DNA from: a bacterium
GTDB taxonomy: Bacteria > JAMCPX01
Length of the DNA: 12,293 nucleotides
Reading direction: 5' to 3'
Assembly (NCBI GenBank): GCA_027364825.1
Contig: DAHXOM010000116.1
Location: forward strand, 1 to 12,293
Each line of letters starts with the position of its first letter. Position 1 is the first letter of the stretch. A program made the translations under genes and the position numbers. Shown here piece by piece: positions 1-7,456 of this stretch. The notes under the pieces are model-generated. The model was not told the origin of the DNA, did not search any database, and was given only the letters and a program-made list of their open reading frames with translations.

Positions 1-2
1 CT

Positions 3-89
3 TTTATGATGAATGATACAAGGTTTAACAGGGAAGACGAGTTAAATTTCCGGCACATCGGTTGTTGGGTTAATCTGTTTTACCAATGA
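3..89 (+). CDS. C-terminal tail of an unidentified upstream gene (partial)
   Basis: The third forward frame is open from the window edge for 28 codons and stops with TGA at 87-89. The predicted end is HIGCWVNLFYQ. The stop overlaps the ATG of the next gene as ATGA, the same junction seen at 1890, 4081, 6043 and 9881, and the next gene has no clear ribosome binding site of its own, so coupling to a translated upstream gene makes sense. An open run of this length can arise by chance, so support comes mostly from the junction. The product cannot be named; position suggests another lipopolysaccharide core gene. Confidence 0.45.
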   Translation, partial: FMMNDTRFNREDELNFRHIGCWVNLFYQ

Positions 90-1102
90 AAATATTACTT
101 TTGAGATTCAGTTCACTCGGGGATATAATTTTAACAATGCCTGTGGCAGTGGCGTTAAAAAAGCAGTTTCCCGATGCAGATATAGACCTTGGCACCAAGC
201 TCGAATATAAAGCGCTGTTTACGCCTCCCTCCCCTTTTCGGAAGGTACTCTATCTTGATGATACCGGTGTTATACCCTTTATAAAAACGCTGAATGGGGA
301 GGGTTATGACCTTATTGTAGACCTCCACGCGAGCCTGAGGACTTCAATGATGCTGCCATTCCTGAAAGCAGCCAAAAAAAAGAGATACAAAAAAGGGGCA
401 TTCCCACGAAGGGTCTTTGTCACAACAGGAGTTAAATTATCATCCTTCCCGTCGGTACTACAGCGGTATTTGAGCGCGGTTGGGATTACCGGGATCCCCG
501 AAGCACCGTGGTTTGCTCTTGGCAGTGAGGAAAAGAGAAGAGGCAGTATTCTCTTAAAAAATGCAGGCATTCTGAAAGACAGGATAATCGGTATTGCCCC
601 TGGTGCCAAATGGGAAACCAAAAAATGGAAAATGAGCCGTTACGTAGAACTTGCACGAAGGCTCGAAGGCAGAGCCTATGGTATTGTATTTGTTTTCGGA
701 AAAGGGGATGAAGAGGATAGAGAAGCGTTGATGAAGATATCTTCCGGATTCAGGATCCTGAATATATCCGATTGTAATCTACGGGACACAGCTTATGCAA
801 TATCCTCGATGGATGCATTTATCAGCAGTGATACGGGACTTATGCATCTGGCTGAAGCTGCAGGTACTCCCCTGGTCGCGATGTTTGGACCAACCACGAA
901 AGAGTTCGGTTTCTTCCCCACCGGTCATAGGAGTGTTGTAATAGAAAGAAAGCTCGTGTGCAGGCCATGCAGCCTGCATGGCTCTGAAAAATGCAAAGAG
1001 GGACATCATAAATGTATGGAGGATATTACCGTTGAAGATGTAGAATCCGCTATTCTGGGGCTCCTTGAAGAGGTGCCGGTCCCGGACGTAAGGATAGTAT
1101 AG
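86..1102 (+). CDS. Glycosyltransferase family 9, lipopolysaccharide heptosyltransferase type
   Basis: A 338-residue GT-B enzyme of family GT9. These enzymes move ADP-heptose or a related sugar to the growing lipopolysaccharide core on the inner face of the cytoplasmic membrane. The N-terminal motif RFSSLGDIILTMP (residues 7-19) is the family acceptor-side signature. The donor half starts at APGAKWETKKW (171-181), and SSDTGLMHLAEAAGTP (247-262) is the classic ADP-heptose-binding stretch. Residues 292-310 hold four cysteines (292, 295, 303, 310) ahead of the usual C-terminal MEDI segment, resembling WaaF. Length is normal for the family. The start at 86 overlaps the preceding stop. The gene lies two bases before the GT2 gene, so the two are surely cotranscribed. 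The family call is firm; heptosyltransferase I, II or another acceptor cannot be told apart from sequence. Confidence 0.93.
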   Translation: MKILLLRFSSLGDIILTMPVAVALKKQFPDADIDLGTKLEYKALFTPPSPFRKVLYLDDTGVIPFIKTLNGEGYDLIVDLHASLRTSMMLPFLKAAKKKRYKKGAFPRRVFVTTGVKLSSFPSVLQRYLSAVGITGIPEAPWFALGSEEKRRGSILLKNAGILKDRIIGIAPGAKWETKKWKMSRYVELARRLEGRAYGIVFVFGKGDEEDREALMKISSGFRILNISDCNLRDTAYAISSMDAFISSDTGLMHLAEAAGTPLVAMFGPTTKEFGFFPTGHRSVVIERKLVCRPCSLHGSEKCKEGHHKCMEDITVEDVESAILGLLEEVPVPDVRIV

Positions 1103-1104
1103 GT

Positions 1105-1893
1105 ATGCCCGGTTTGTCCGTTGTTATTGTTACACAGAACGAGCAGGACAGGATCAAACAATGTCTTGAATCGGTCGCATGGGCGGACGAGATCATCATT
1201 GTTGATGCGTTCAGCACGGACAAAACAGTGGAGATATGCAGGTCGTTTACGGATAAGATATACAGCAGGCAATGGGATGGATTTATACCGCAGAAAAACC
1301 ATGCATTATCCCTTGCAACGAAAGAATGGGTACTTTCTCTTGATGCGGATGAGCAGTTGTCAGAGCAGTTAATGACAGGAATTAAGGGTGTAATAAGCGA
1401 CCAAAGCAGTGATTGTGTTGCTTATTCTATGCCGAGGAAAACATATTATCTGGGCAGATGGATGCTTCATTCCGGCTGGTATCCCGACAGAAAGATAAGA
1501 CTTGTGAGAAATGGCTCTGCAGCATGGGGAGGGCTTGAACCGCACGATAACCTTAAGGTTCATGGAAAAATCTGTGACTTGGACGGCGACATCCTGCACT
1601 ATTCCTTCAGGAACCTGTCCCATCACATCAGGAAACTGGATTATTTTACGGACGCAGCCTCGTCGGAATTAGTAAAATCAGGCAGGCACGCCGGTATGAA
1701 AGATATGGTCATGCATCCCGCCGGTATGTTTTTGAAGATGTTTATTCTCAAAAAAGGTTTTATGGACGGCATTCAGGGATTTGTTGCTGCAAGTGTATCG
1801 GCATTCCATGTGTTTATGAAATATGCAAAGGCCTGGGAAAGGGATGAAAGGAATAAAGAGACCGGGAATGTAAAAGGATACGGGCAAAGATGA
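1105..1893 (+). CDS. Glycosyltransferase family 2, WaaE/KdtX-like core glycosyltransferase
   Basis: A 262-residue GT-A enzyme of family GT2, close in pattern to WaaE/KdtX, which in enterobacteria adds glucose to inner-core heptose. The opening LSVVIVTQNEQDRI (4-17) and IIIVDAFSTDKT (30-41) bind the nucleotide sugar. LDADEQ (79-84) carries the DXD-type metal site. GWYPDRKIRLVR (124-135) is a WaaE-type hallmark. Around residue 147 the protein has PHD, where most relatives carry HE, a conservative change near the presumed catalytic acid. The C-terminal third is amphipathic and basic, fitting membrane association. The start at 1105 has AGGA at 1091-1094. The stop overlaps the next gene by four bases (ATGA). 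The GT2 subfamily is well supported; donor and acceptor are inferred. Confidence 0.9.
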   Translation: MPGLSVVIVTQNEQDRIKQCLESVAWADEIIIVDAFSTDKTVEICRSFTDKIYSRQWDGFIPQKNHALSLATKEWVLSLDADEQLSEQLMTGIKGVISDQSSDCVAYSMPRKTYYLGRWMLHSGWYPDRKIRLVRNGSAAWGGLEPHDNLKVHGKICDLDGDILHYSFRNLSHHIRKLDYFTDAASSELVKSGRHAGMKDMVMHPAGMFLKMFILKKGFMDGIQGFVAASVSAFHVFMKYAKAWERDERNKETGNVKGYGQR

Positions 1894-3008
1894 AGATAGT
1901 GGAGGTTATCAATATACCATGGTGGAATGCCGCGGCCCAGTACTGTATCACCATTGCGGATGCACTATCAAAAAGAGGCCACAGTATCGTTGTCATGAGC
2001 GAGAAAGATACGCCGTCTTACAAAAAAGCCCTTGCATTGAACATGCAGACAGATACCATGCTGAGCTTCAAGCCGCTGCATCTTTTTGCAGACCTGTCGT
2101 ATATTAAAAATGCGTTCAGAACGGTATACAACGATGTACAGGTTGTTAACGTTCACACAGCGCACGCTCAAACGGTGTTTGCTGTCGCAAAGTTTCTGTT
2201 CAGCCTTCGGTACAGGCTTATAAGGACGCGCGTCGACTCGAGGAAGATTAAACATTATCCGTTCAACAAAGTATCATACAGGAGCTTGAACGGTATTATC
2301 GTGTCGAACAGGGCGGATAGGGAAGAGGTGCTGTCGTTTACGCAATTGCCTAAAAACAGGGTGAAGATAATTCATGCCGGTGTGGATACCGCGAGATTCA
2401 AACAGATAAACAGTAAGACAGAGGAGAGGCTAAAGTTTCATATACAATCGGATGCCTCTGTCATCGGCAATATAGCGAGACGTTCGCCGGTAAAAGGCCA
2501 CGATGTGTTTTTTAAAGCTGCACAGCTTATCCATAACGATATTAAAAACGCGGTCTTTGTCACAGCCGGTGTTGATGATACGGTTTCTCTGGAAACTTTA
2601 AGGAGCATGGCGGAACAGGCGGGTGTACTGGAAAACACCGTGTTCCTCGATTATGTGGATAATGTCGAGGGACTTATAAGCTGTCTTGATATCGGTATTG
2701 TGAGTTCTGTGGGGTCGGAAAACCATTCGCGTATAACCCTTGAATACATGGCATGCGGTGTTCCTGTTGTAGGTTCAAATGTCGGCGATATAGCTGAATT
2801 AATAGACGATAGAAAAACAGGCTTTGTTGTCCGGCCCGGGGATTTTGTTGCAATGGCAGATGCCGTTATACGCCTCTTGAAGGATAAGGAGCTAAGAGAA
2901 GTTTTCGGTTATCATGCGCGCAAACTCACCGAACAAAAATTTTCCATAAACTCTTTTGCAGAATCAACGGAGTTGTTCTATATGGAAGCTCTAGGCCGGA
3001 AGAAATAG
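1890..3008 (+). CDS. Glycosyltransferase family 4 (GT-B), core oligosaccharide extension
   Basis: A 372-residue retaining GT-B enzyme of family GT4. The C-terminal donor-binding half begins near IHAGVDTARF (161-170), continues through GNIARRSPVKGHD (193-205), and contains a clean EX7E motif from E277 to E285 inside SENHSRITLEYMACG. The acceptor-side N-terminal half is less conserved, with VNVHTAH near 87-93. The start overlaps the previous stop (ATGA, 1890-1893). It lies between a WaaE-like enzyme and a second GT9, so its job is probably adding a hexose to the core. Odd feature: the frame continues past the TAG at 3006-3008 for ten sense codons, ending in a TGA that overlaps the next start. 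The gene may therefore have been shortened recently. The sugar transferred is unknown. Confidence 0.9.
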   Translation: MKIVEVINIPWWNAAAQYCITIADALSKRGHSIVVMSEKDTPSYKKALALNMQTDTMLSFKPLHLFADLSYIKNAFRTVYNDVQVVNVHTAHAQTVFAVAKFLFSLRYRLIRTRVDSRKIKHYPFNKVSYRSLNGIIVSNRADREEVLSFTQLPKNRVKIIHAGVDTARFKQINSKTEERLKFHIQSDASVIGNIARRSPVKGHDVFFKAAQLIHNDIKNAVFVTAGVDDTVSLETLRSMAEQAGVLENTVFLDYVDNVEGLISCLDIGIVSSVGSENHSRITLEYMACGVPVVGSNVGDIAELIDDRKTGFVVRPGDFVAMADAVIRLLKDKELREVFGYHARKLTEQKFSINSFAESTELFYMEALGRKK

Positions 3009-3037
3009 AAAGAGATGAAAGAGATGAGAGTGCCGGA

Positions 3038-4084
3038 ATGATATCGATGAAAGAACACAGCGGATTTTTGATCATACATACGGGTCAAATAGGGGATAAC
3101 CTGCTTACGACCCCGGTAATAAGGAGCCTACGAAAGGCAAAACCCGATGCATACATTGCCTTCCTTACAACACCTCCCAATTACCATGTTTTTACCTATA
3201 ATCCTTATCTGGATGAAATTATAGTGCTTGATAAATCAATGCAAGTCGGTGCATACAGAAGATTTTTGTTGAATATAAAAAAGAGAAGATTCGACATAGT
3301 ACTGGATTATCTTTGCAATCCGAGAACAGCCTTCATTACATGGTTTTCAGACGCAAAGCAGAGGGTGAGTTATGATCTCAGGTTTCGAAAATACGCATAC
3401 AACATTGTTGTAAAGAGGGATCCTGTCCCTAAATATAGTGTTGATTTTAAATACGATCTTTTAAGAGCACTGGATATTCAGGGAGACGGTTACGGACTGG
3501 ATCTCTTTATACCGGGATCCGCTGAAGGCTTTGCCAGGGAATTCGTATCCTCTATAAAAAAGGATAGCGCACCGTTGATAACCCTGTCTGTGGTAAGCAG
3601 AAGGGCATATAAGCAGTGGGACCCTGAACGGTTTGCCAGACTTGGCGATATGCTTATCAGCAGGCTCGGGGCATCGGTGATCCTGTTGTGGGGACCGGGA
3701 GAGAAAACGTATGTGCAGCAGGTCATGTACATGATGAAATATAAACCGTTCCTGTCGCCGCAAACTCAATCCATAAAGGAACTTGCAGCTATCATCAGGC
3801 ATGCGGATATGCATATCGGCAATGATAACGGTATAAAACATATAGCCATTGCAATGGGCACGCCCACAGTTACGGTCCACGGACCGAGTGATCCCGTAAG
3901 CTGGGAGCCGCCCGACAACCCTCTTCATGTATGGCTTAAAAAGGACGTAGGGTGCGGCAAGTGTGTGCCGAGGGATTGTAAGTACGACCTGAAATGTCTC
4001 GACGCAATCCAGGCAGAAGAGGTGTTTACCCTGGCTTCGTCTCTGTACGACAGAATAAAGAAAGCTGCTCAGAGCGCGGTATGA
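3038..4084 (+). CDS. Glycosyltransferase family 9, heptosyltransferase-like
   Basis: The second GT9 enzyme of the operon, 348 residues. The N-terminal motif is HTGQIGDNLLTTPVIRSL (14-31), a variant of the family signature, and the donor site is GNDNGIKHIAIAMGTP (261-276), where usual members read more like SGPMHLAAALGTP. A cysteine quartet follows at 306, 309, 314 and 320 (CX2CX4CX5C), spaced differently from the GT9 at 86-1102. The two GT9 proteins are clearly divergent from each other, so they probably use different acceptors rather than being a recent duplication. Alternative starts are 3038 and 3047; 3038 has GAGAG at 3026-3030 and is preferred. The end overlaps the next gene (ATGA). Heptose as donor is inferred from the family. 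Confidence 0.9.
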   Translation: MISMKEHSGFLIIHTGQIGDNLLTTPVIRSLRKAKPDAYIAFLTTPPNYHVFTYNPYLDEIIVLDKSMQVGAYRRFLLNIKKRRFDIVLDYLCNPRTAFITWFSDAKQRVSYDLRFRKYAYNIVVKRDPVPKYSVDFKYDLLRALDIQGDGYGLDLFIPGSAEGFAREFVSSIKKDSAPLITLSVVSRRAYKQWDPERFARLGDMLISRLGASVILLWGPGEKTYVQQVMYMMKYKPFLSPQTQSIKELAAIIRHADMHIGNDNGIKHIAIAMGTPTVTVHGPSDPVSWEPPDNPLHVWLKKDVGCGKCVPRDCKYDLKCLDAIQAEEVFTLASSLYDRIKKAAQSAV

Positions 4085-4539
4085 CCCTGTTTGATAAATG
4101 GCTCGCAGTCGTTCTTGCAACACTGAATCCGCTCACGGGCAGGGGAGTGGCAATACCTCTTGGTATGGGGTTCGGCCTGCCGATAGTCACGGTAGCTCTT
4201 GTATCCGGTATCAGTAACTTTGTTCTGGCGGTCGTCATGATCCTGTTTATAGACCGGTTTGATCACATCCCGTGGATAAAAAATTACATAGAGAAAAAAC
4301 GCGGCCAGAAGATCACCGGGTTTATCCAGGGGAAAGGTCTCTTATATTCGGTTGTATTGGGGCCGTTTGTTCTGGGAACGTTTACGGTCGTGCTTGTGTT
4401 CCAGGCCCTCGGTGCGGACCGGAAACGCATGATTCTCTACAGTCTCATCAGTGCTATAATCGTAACACCCCTCATAGCCCTGATATCACCGCTGTTTCTG
4501 GATGTGTTCAAGCAGTATAAAGCCCTCCTGCATTTTTAG
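4081..4539 (+). CDS. Small integral membrane protein, small multi-drug export family-like
   Basis: A 152-residue hydrophobic protein with about four membrane segments (roughly residues 7-27, 31-57, 86-109, 117-141) and a cytosolic-looking basic loop around 60-82. The stretch GRGVAIPLGMGFGLP (20-34) followed by VSGISNF resembles the signature of the small multi-drug export family (Pfam PF06695), whose real function is poorly established. The start at 4081 is chosen because its ATGA overlaps the GT9 stop and the encoded N-terminus is sensible; an upstream in-frame ATG at 3994 would add 29 polar residues read inside the GT9 gene. It ends the core operon, which hints at a role in envelope or precursor transport, but that is inference. 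Its stop codon overlaps that of gmk on the other strand. Confidence 0.72.
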   Translation: MTLFDKWLAVVLATLNPLTGRGVAIPLGMGFGLPIVTVALVSGISNFVLAVVMILFIDRFDHIPWIKNYIEKKRGQKITGFIQGKGLLYSVVLGPFVLGTFTVVLVFQALGADRKRMILYSLISAIIVTPLIALISPLFLDVFKQYKALLHF

Positions 4540-5096
4540 GATGCTTTTGTCTGTTCTATTATTTCTTTCACCGATGCTATGACCCTGTCCAGCGTATCGT
4601 TGACTACTACGTAATCATACCGGTGTGCCTGTTCCATTTCTGTTTTTACCCGCTGCAACCGCATATCGAGCCGATCTGTTTCACCGCGGGCCCCAAGCCG
4701 TTCTTTGAGCGCGTCGATAGACGGTGGTTTTATGAATATGGATACGGCATCCGGATACAGGGACTTGATCGACGCAGCGCCTTTTATATCGATATCGATA
4801 ACAACATGGTTTCCTTTTGAGGTAAGGGCATCGATCCCGGCTTTGGGCGTGCCGTACCTGTATCCGTTTATTCCTGCCCATTCTGCAAGCTCGTTGTCTT
4901 CGATAAGCCGTGTGAATGCCGGTTCATCGACGAAATAATGGTCCACGCCTTCCCTTTCTTCGGGTCTTCGGCCGCGTGTCGTGTACGTTACACACTGCCT
5001 GAGACCGGGCACCTCTTGCAGGAGCCTATGGATGATGGTTGTTTTCCCGGCACCCGAGGGTCCGGATATGATGATAATCAGTCCTTTTGTGTTCAT
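4536..5096 (-). CDS. gmk: Guanylate kinase
   Basis: A 186-residue nucleoside monophosphate kinase converting GMP (or dGMP) and ATP to GDP and ADP in the cytosol. The P-loop GPSGAGKT lies at residues 12-19. TTRGRRPEEREGVDHYF (39-55) is the GMP-binding region, YRYGTPK replaces the more usual NYYGTPK, and VVIDIDIKGA (98-107) and YDYVVVND near the end are standard. Length is normal for bacteria. It is the last gene of the minus-strand operon, 77 bases after yicC, and lacks the rpoZ neighbour often seen after gmk. The ribosome binding site is weak: a purine-rich AGAGGA sits about 15 bases before the ATG. Its TAA shares bases with the TAG of the convergent membrane-protein gene. Confidence 0.97.
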   Translation of the reverse strand: MNTKGLIIIISGPSGAGKTTIIHRLLQEVPGLRQCVTYTTRGRRPEEREGVDHYFVDEPAFTRLIEDNELAEWAGINGYRYGTPKAGIDALTSKGNHVVIDIDIKGAASIKSLYPDAVSIFIKPPSIDALKERLGARGETDRLDMRLQRVKTEMEQAHRYDYVVVNDTLDRVIASVKEIIEQTKAS

Positions 5097-5143
5097 CTGA
5101 TTGTTTCTCTATCCTCTTTCTCCCGCTCTTCGTATATTCCCTG

Positions 5144-5171
5144 ATCCCTCGCTGCTCATCCCTCGCTCCTT
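5144..5171. repeat. 14-bp imperfect tandem repeat in the yicC-gmk spacer
   Basis: The plus strand reads ATCCCTCGCTGCTC then ATCCCTCGCTCCTT, two units of 14 bases matching at 12 positions. On the coding (minus) strand it is a purine-rich AGCGAGGGAT pair just after the yicC stop. It could be slippage in a spacer under little constraint. No hairpin is apparent. Confidence 0.6.
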
Positions 5172-5173
5172 TC

Positions 5174-6046
5174 TCATTCGACGTTTTGAGAAAGTTCCTT
5201 TATCCGCTCGACAGTGTTCTTGGCGTCTATTACCCTGGTGGTGATTTCCGCATCACCGGATTTGGAACCTATGGTGTTGAGTTCCCGTATAAATTCCTGT
5301 GTAAAGAATTCCAGTTTTTTGCCGACAGTTCCCCTGGCATCGAGGAGCTGTACAAAGGCTTTTATGTGGGATTGTAAGCGTTTTATTTCCTCATGTATGT
5401 CTATTTTGTCGATGTAGTTCCCGATAATTGCTTCAGCCGATATCGCCAGATCCGAGGGCTGTTTTACATCCTTTATGCGGTCAATTGTTTTTTGCCGGTA
5501 CTGTTCAACGACAGCGGGTATCTTATCCTCTATGCCCTTTACGGTTACGTCTATGCCGTCAACAAGCGACTTCAGCTCCTTTTTGATCTCCTCTCCTTCT
5601 TCATCGCGCATGACCGTAGCTTTCTTTACGGCTTCCTCCGCAATATTGATCATGTCGTTGACCGCGCCGTCTGTTACCGGCTTATCTTCCTTCAGGAAGA
5701 ATTCCGGCGAATGTGCAAACACGTCGATGGTTATGCGTCCTTTCAGGCGTAAGGCCTTTTTTATGGCTTTGAGGAGTTCTATGTACAGGCCGGCCTTTTT
5801 ACTGTCCATAGTAAACGGCCATCGTTGTTTGTACTCATAGTTCTTTATCGTGACATTCAGGAAGATACTTCCTCTCGAGAACCTGCTCTTCAGCGCTCTG
5901 ATAAGAGGAACCTCGAATACGGACAGTTCTTTGGGCAGCCTTACATTTACGTCGAGGTACCTTCCATTGAGTGTTTTCAATTCGCAGGAAAGACCGAACC
6001 CTTCCACAACGCCTGTTGAGATACCATACCCTGTCATACTCTTCAT
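5174..6046 (-). CDS. yicC: YicC-family endoribonuclease
   Basis: A 290-residue member of the YicC family, shown in E. coli to be an endoribonuclease linked to small-RNA turnover. The N-terminus MKSMTGYG (1-8) is the family hallmark, and TLNGRYLDVNVRLP (25-38) follows. The C-terminal domain has EIKRLQSHIKAF (220-231), VGKKLEFFTQEF (241-252) and RELNTIGSKS (254-263), ending in the typical NVE. One change stands out: relatives usually have NRE before the INT or LNT step, here it is IRE. The start at 6046 overlaps the phosphomutase stop (ATGA) and has a good AGGAG (plus-strand 6054-6058) seven bases upstream, so it can be translated well. The yicC-gmk order is conserved in many bacteria. Confidence 0.95.
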   Translation of the reverse strand: MKSMTGYGISTGVVEGFGLSCELKTLNGRYLDVNVRLPKELSVFEVPLIRALKSRFSRGSIFLNVTIKNYEYKQRWPFTMDSKKAGLYIELLKAIKKALRLKGRITIDVFAHSPEFFLKEDKPVTDGAVNDMINIAEEAVKKATVMRDEEGEEIKKELKSLVDGIDVTVKGIEDKIPAVVEQYRQKTIDRIKDVKQPSDLAISAEAIIGNYIDKIDIHEEIKRLQSHIKAFVQLLDARGTVGKKLEFFTQEFIRELNTIGSKSGDAEITTRVIDAKNTVERIKELSQNVE

Positions 6047-7443
6047 TTCGTTTCTCCTGTAATGGCCGTAAGACGTTTTATAAATTCATCGACTATCATC
6101 CCGGCTTTGTTTTTATCCGTGAGTTCCGCATAGATCCTGACTACAGGTTCTGTCCCCGATGCCCTTGCCATCAGGAACCCTCCGCTTTTAAATATAAACT
6201 TGCACCCGTCCCTGTCGTCAATTTCATAACTTCCAAAGTTGTTCAGCAGCCTTTCCTTGTTGTTTAGAATAGTTTCGTATATCGTGCCCGAGTTGTTCAC
6301 GTGGAGATCTTTCCTCTTGTAATAGTACCTTCCGGTGATGGCATACATCGCTTCTACAAGCTCCTGCAAAGACTTTTTTCTTTTCAGCATCATCTGCGTT
6401 ATCAGAATACCCGCAAGCAGGCCGTCCCGTTCCGGGATATGTGCCGCAATGCCTATGCCGCCGCTTTCCTCACCACCTATCATAACGTTGCCGTGCTGCA
6501 TGAGTTCGCATATATACTTGAAGCCTATCTTCGTCGTATGGAGTTTTAGATTGTAATGCTCACACAGCTTGTTGATCATTTCAGTACTCGAAACTGTTTT
6601 TGCAACCTCGCCGCTCAAGCCCATCTCTTCGACCAGGTACATGATCAGGAGACCGAAGACCCTGTGTGCGTCGACATACTCGCCCTTCTCATTTACCAGC
6701 GCTATTCTGTCGGCATCGCCGTCGAGTGCAATACCGATGTCGGCTTTGTTGTCCAAAACAGCCTTCTTCAACGGTGCCAGATTTTCGTCCACGGGTTCCG
6801 GATTTGTCCCCCCGAAATACGGGTTAACTATGTTTCTGATCTCTGTTACCTCGTGTCCGAGGTCCTCAAACAGAGAGGATAAAAGTCCCTGGCCCGAGCC
6901 GTGCATGGGATCGATCACTATTTTGAGCCTCTTTCCGCCGTGAAGCTTCCTGTCGATGAACCGTTCTATATCCTGCCGGTAGATATATTTAATGTCTATG
7001 GTCTCATTGTACTCCCCGGGCTGCATATGTTCTGCAGATGTTTTTGCAATAAGCTCGGAAAGCCGGTTTGTTACCTCGGTCGGCACAGCGCCGCCGTAGT
7101 GTGATTTAAACTTTATGCCGTTGTATTTCGGCGGATTATGGCTCGCGGTAATCATGATGCCGCCGTTGAAGTTAAGGCCCTTGGTTGCATTTGACAGCAC
7201 CGGGGACGGGCAGAAGCTCTCGGAGATCAATACCTCCATACCCTCCTTTGATGCCGTGTTGGCAGCATGCTGGGCGAATTCTTTCGATAAAAACCGGGTA
7301 TCGTATCCGATGAGCAGCCTTTTGCCTTTGTTCTCGCGTATATACTCGGATACGGCCTTTGCGATCCTCTCGACCGTCGAAAAATTAAAATCATACCCTA
7401 TGATGCCCCTGTATCCCTCTGTGCCGAACGATATTTTGTGCAT
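6043..7443 (-). CDS. Phosphoglucomutase/phosphomannomutase (alpha-D-phosphohexomutase)
   Basis: A 466-residue alpha-D-phosphohexomutase that interconverts hexose-6-phosphate and hexose-1-phosphate, the entry point to nucleotide sugars. All four functional loops are intact: the phosphoserine loop TASHNPP (99-105, Ser101), the metal loop DGDADR (241-246), the sugar-binding GGEESGG (323-329) and the phosphate-binding RASGTEPVVRIY (427-438). The start at 7443 has a strong AAGGAG (plus-strand 7449-7454) in the short gap after the sugar-transferase stop. Placed directly behind the sugar-phosphate transferase, it probably supplies hexose-1-phosphate for that pathway. Whether glucose, mannose or both is used cannot be read with confidence; the sequence does not look like glucosamine mutase GlmM. 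Confidence 0.93.
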   Translation of the reverse strand: MHKISFGTEGYRGIIGYDFNFSTVERIAKAVSEYIRENKGKRLLIGYDTRFLSKEFAQHAANTASKEGMEVLISESFCPSPVLSNATKGLNFNGGIMITASHNPPKYNGIKFKSHYGGAVPTEVTNRLSELIAKTSAEHMQPGEYNETIDIKYIYRQDIERFIDRKLHGGKRLKIVIDPMHGSGQGLLSSLFEDLGHEVTEIRNIVNPYFGGTNPEPVDENLAPLKKAVLDNKADIGIALDGDADRIALVNEKGEYVDAHRVFGLLIMYLVEEMGLSGEVAKTVSSTEMINKLCEHYNLKLHTTKIGFKYICELMQHGNVMIGGEESGGIGIAAHIPERDGLLAGILITQMMLKRKKSLQELVEAMYAITGRYYYKRKDLHVNNSGTIYETILNNKERLLNNFGSYEIDDRDGCKFIFKSGGFLMARASGTEPVVRIYAELTDKNKAGMIVDEFIKRLTAITGETK

Positions 7444-7448
7444 AGCGA

Positions 7449-7454
7449 CTCCTT
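7449..7454 (-). promoter_or_regulatory. Strong ribosome binding site of the phosphohexomutase gene
   Basis: On the minus strand AAGGAG stands five bases before the ATG at 7443, within the 13-base gap after the sugar-transferase stop at 7457. It is one of the best matches to the Shine-Dalgarno consensus in this operon and fixes the start. Confidence 0.75.
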
Positions 7455-7456
7455 CC

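Noticed and set aside
86..4084. The two GT9 genes as a recent tandem duplication
   Set aside because: Their signature motifs, cysteine spacing and most of their sequence differ strongly, so they are old paralogues or separate acquisitions.
3461..4123. Long open frame on the minus strand opposite the second GT9 gene
   Set aside because: It lies entirely over a well-supported GT9 gene and the adjoining start; the predicted protein shows no family motif and is rich in Cys, His and Arg, as expected of a shadow frame.
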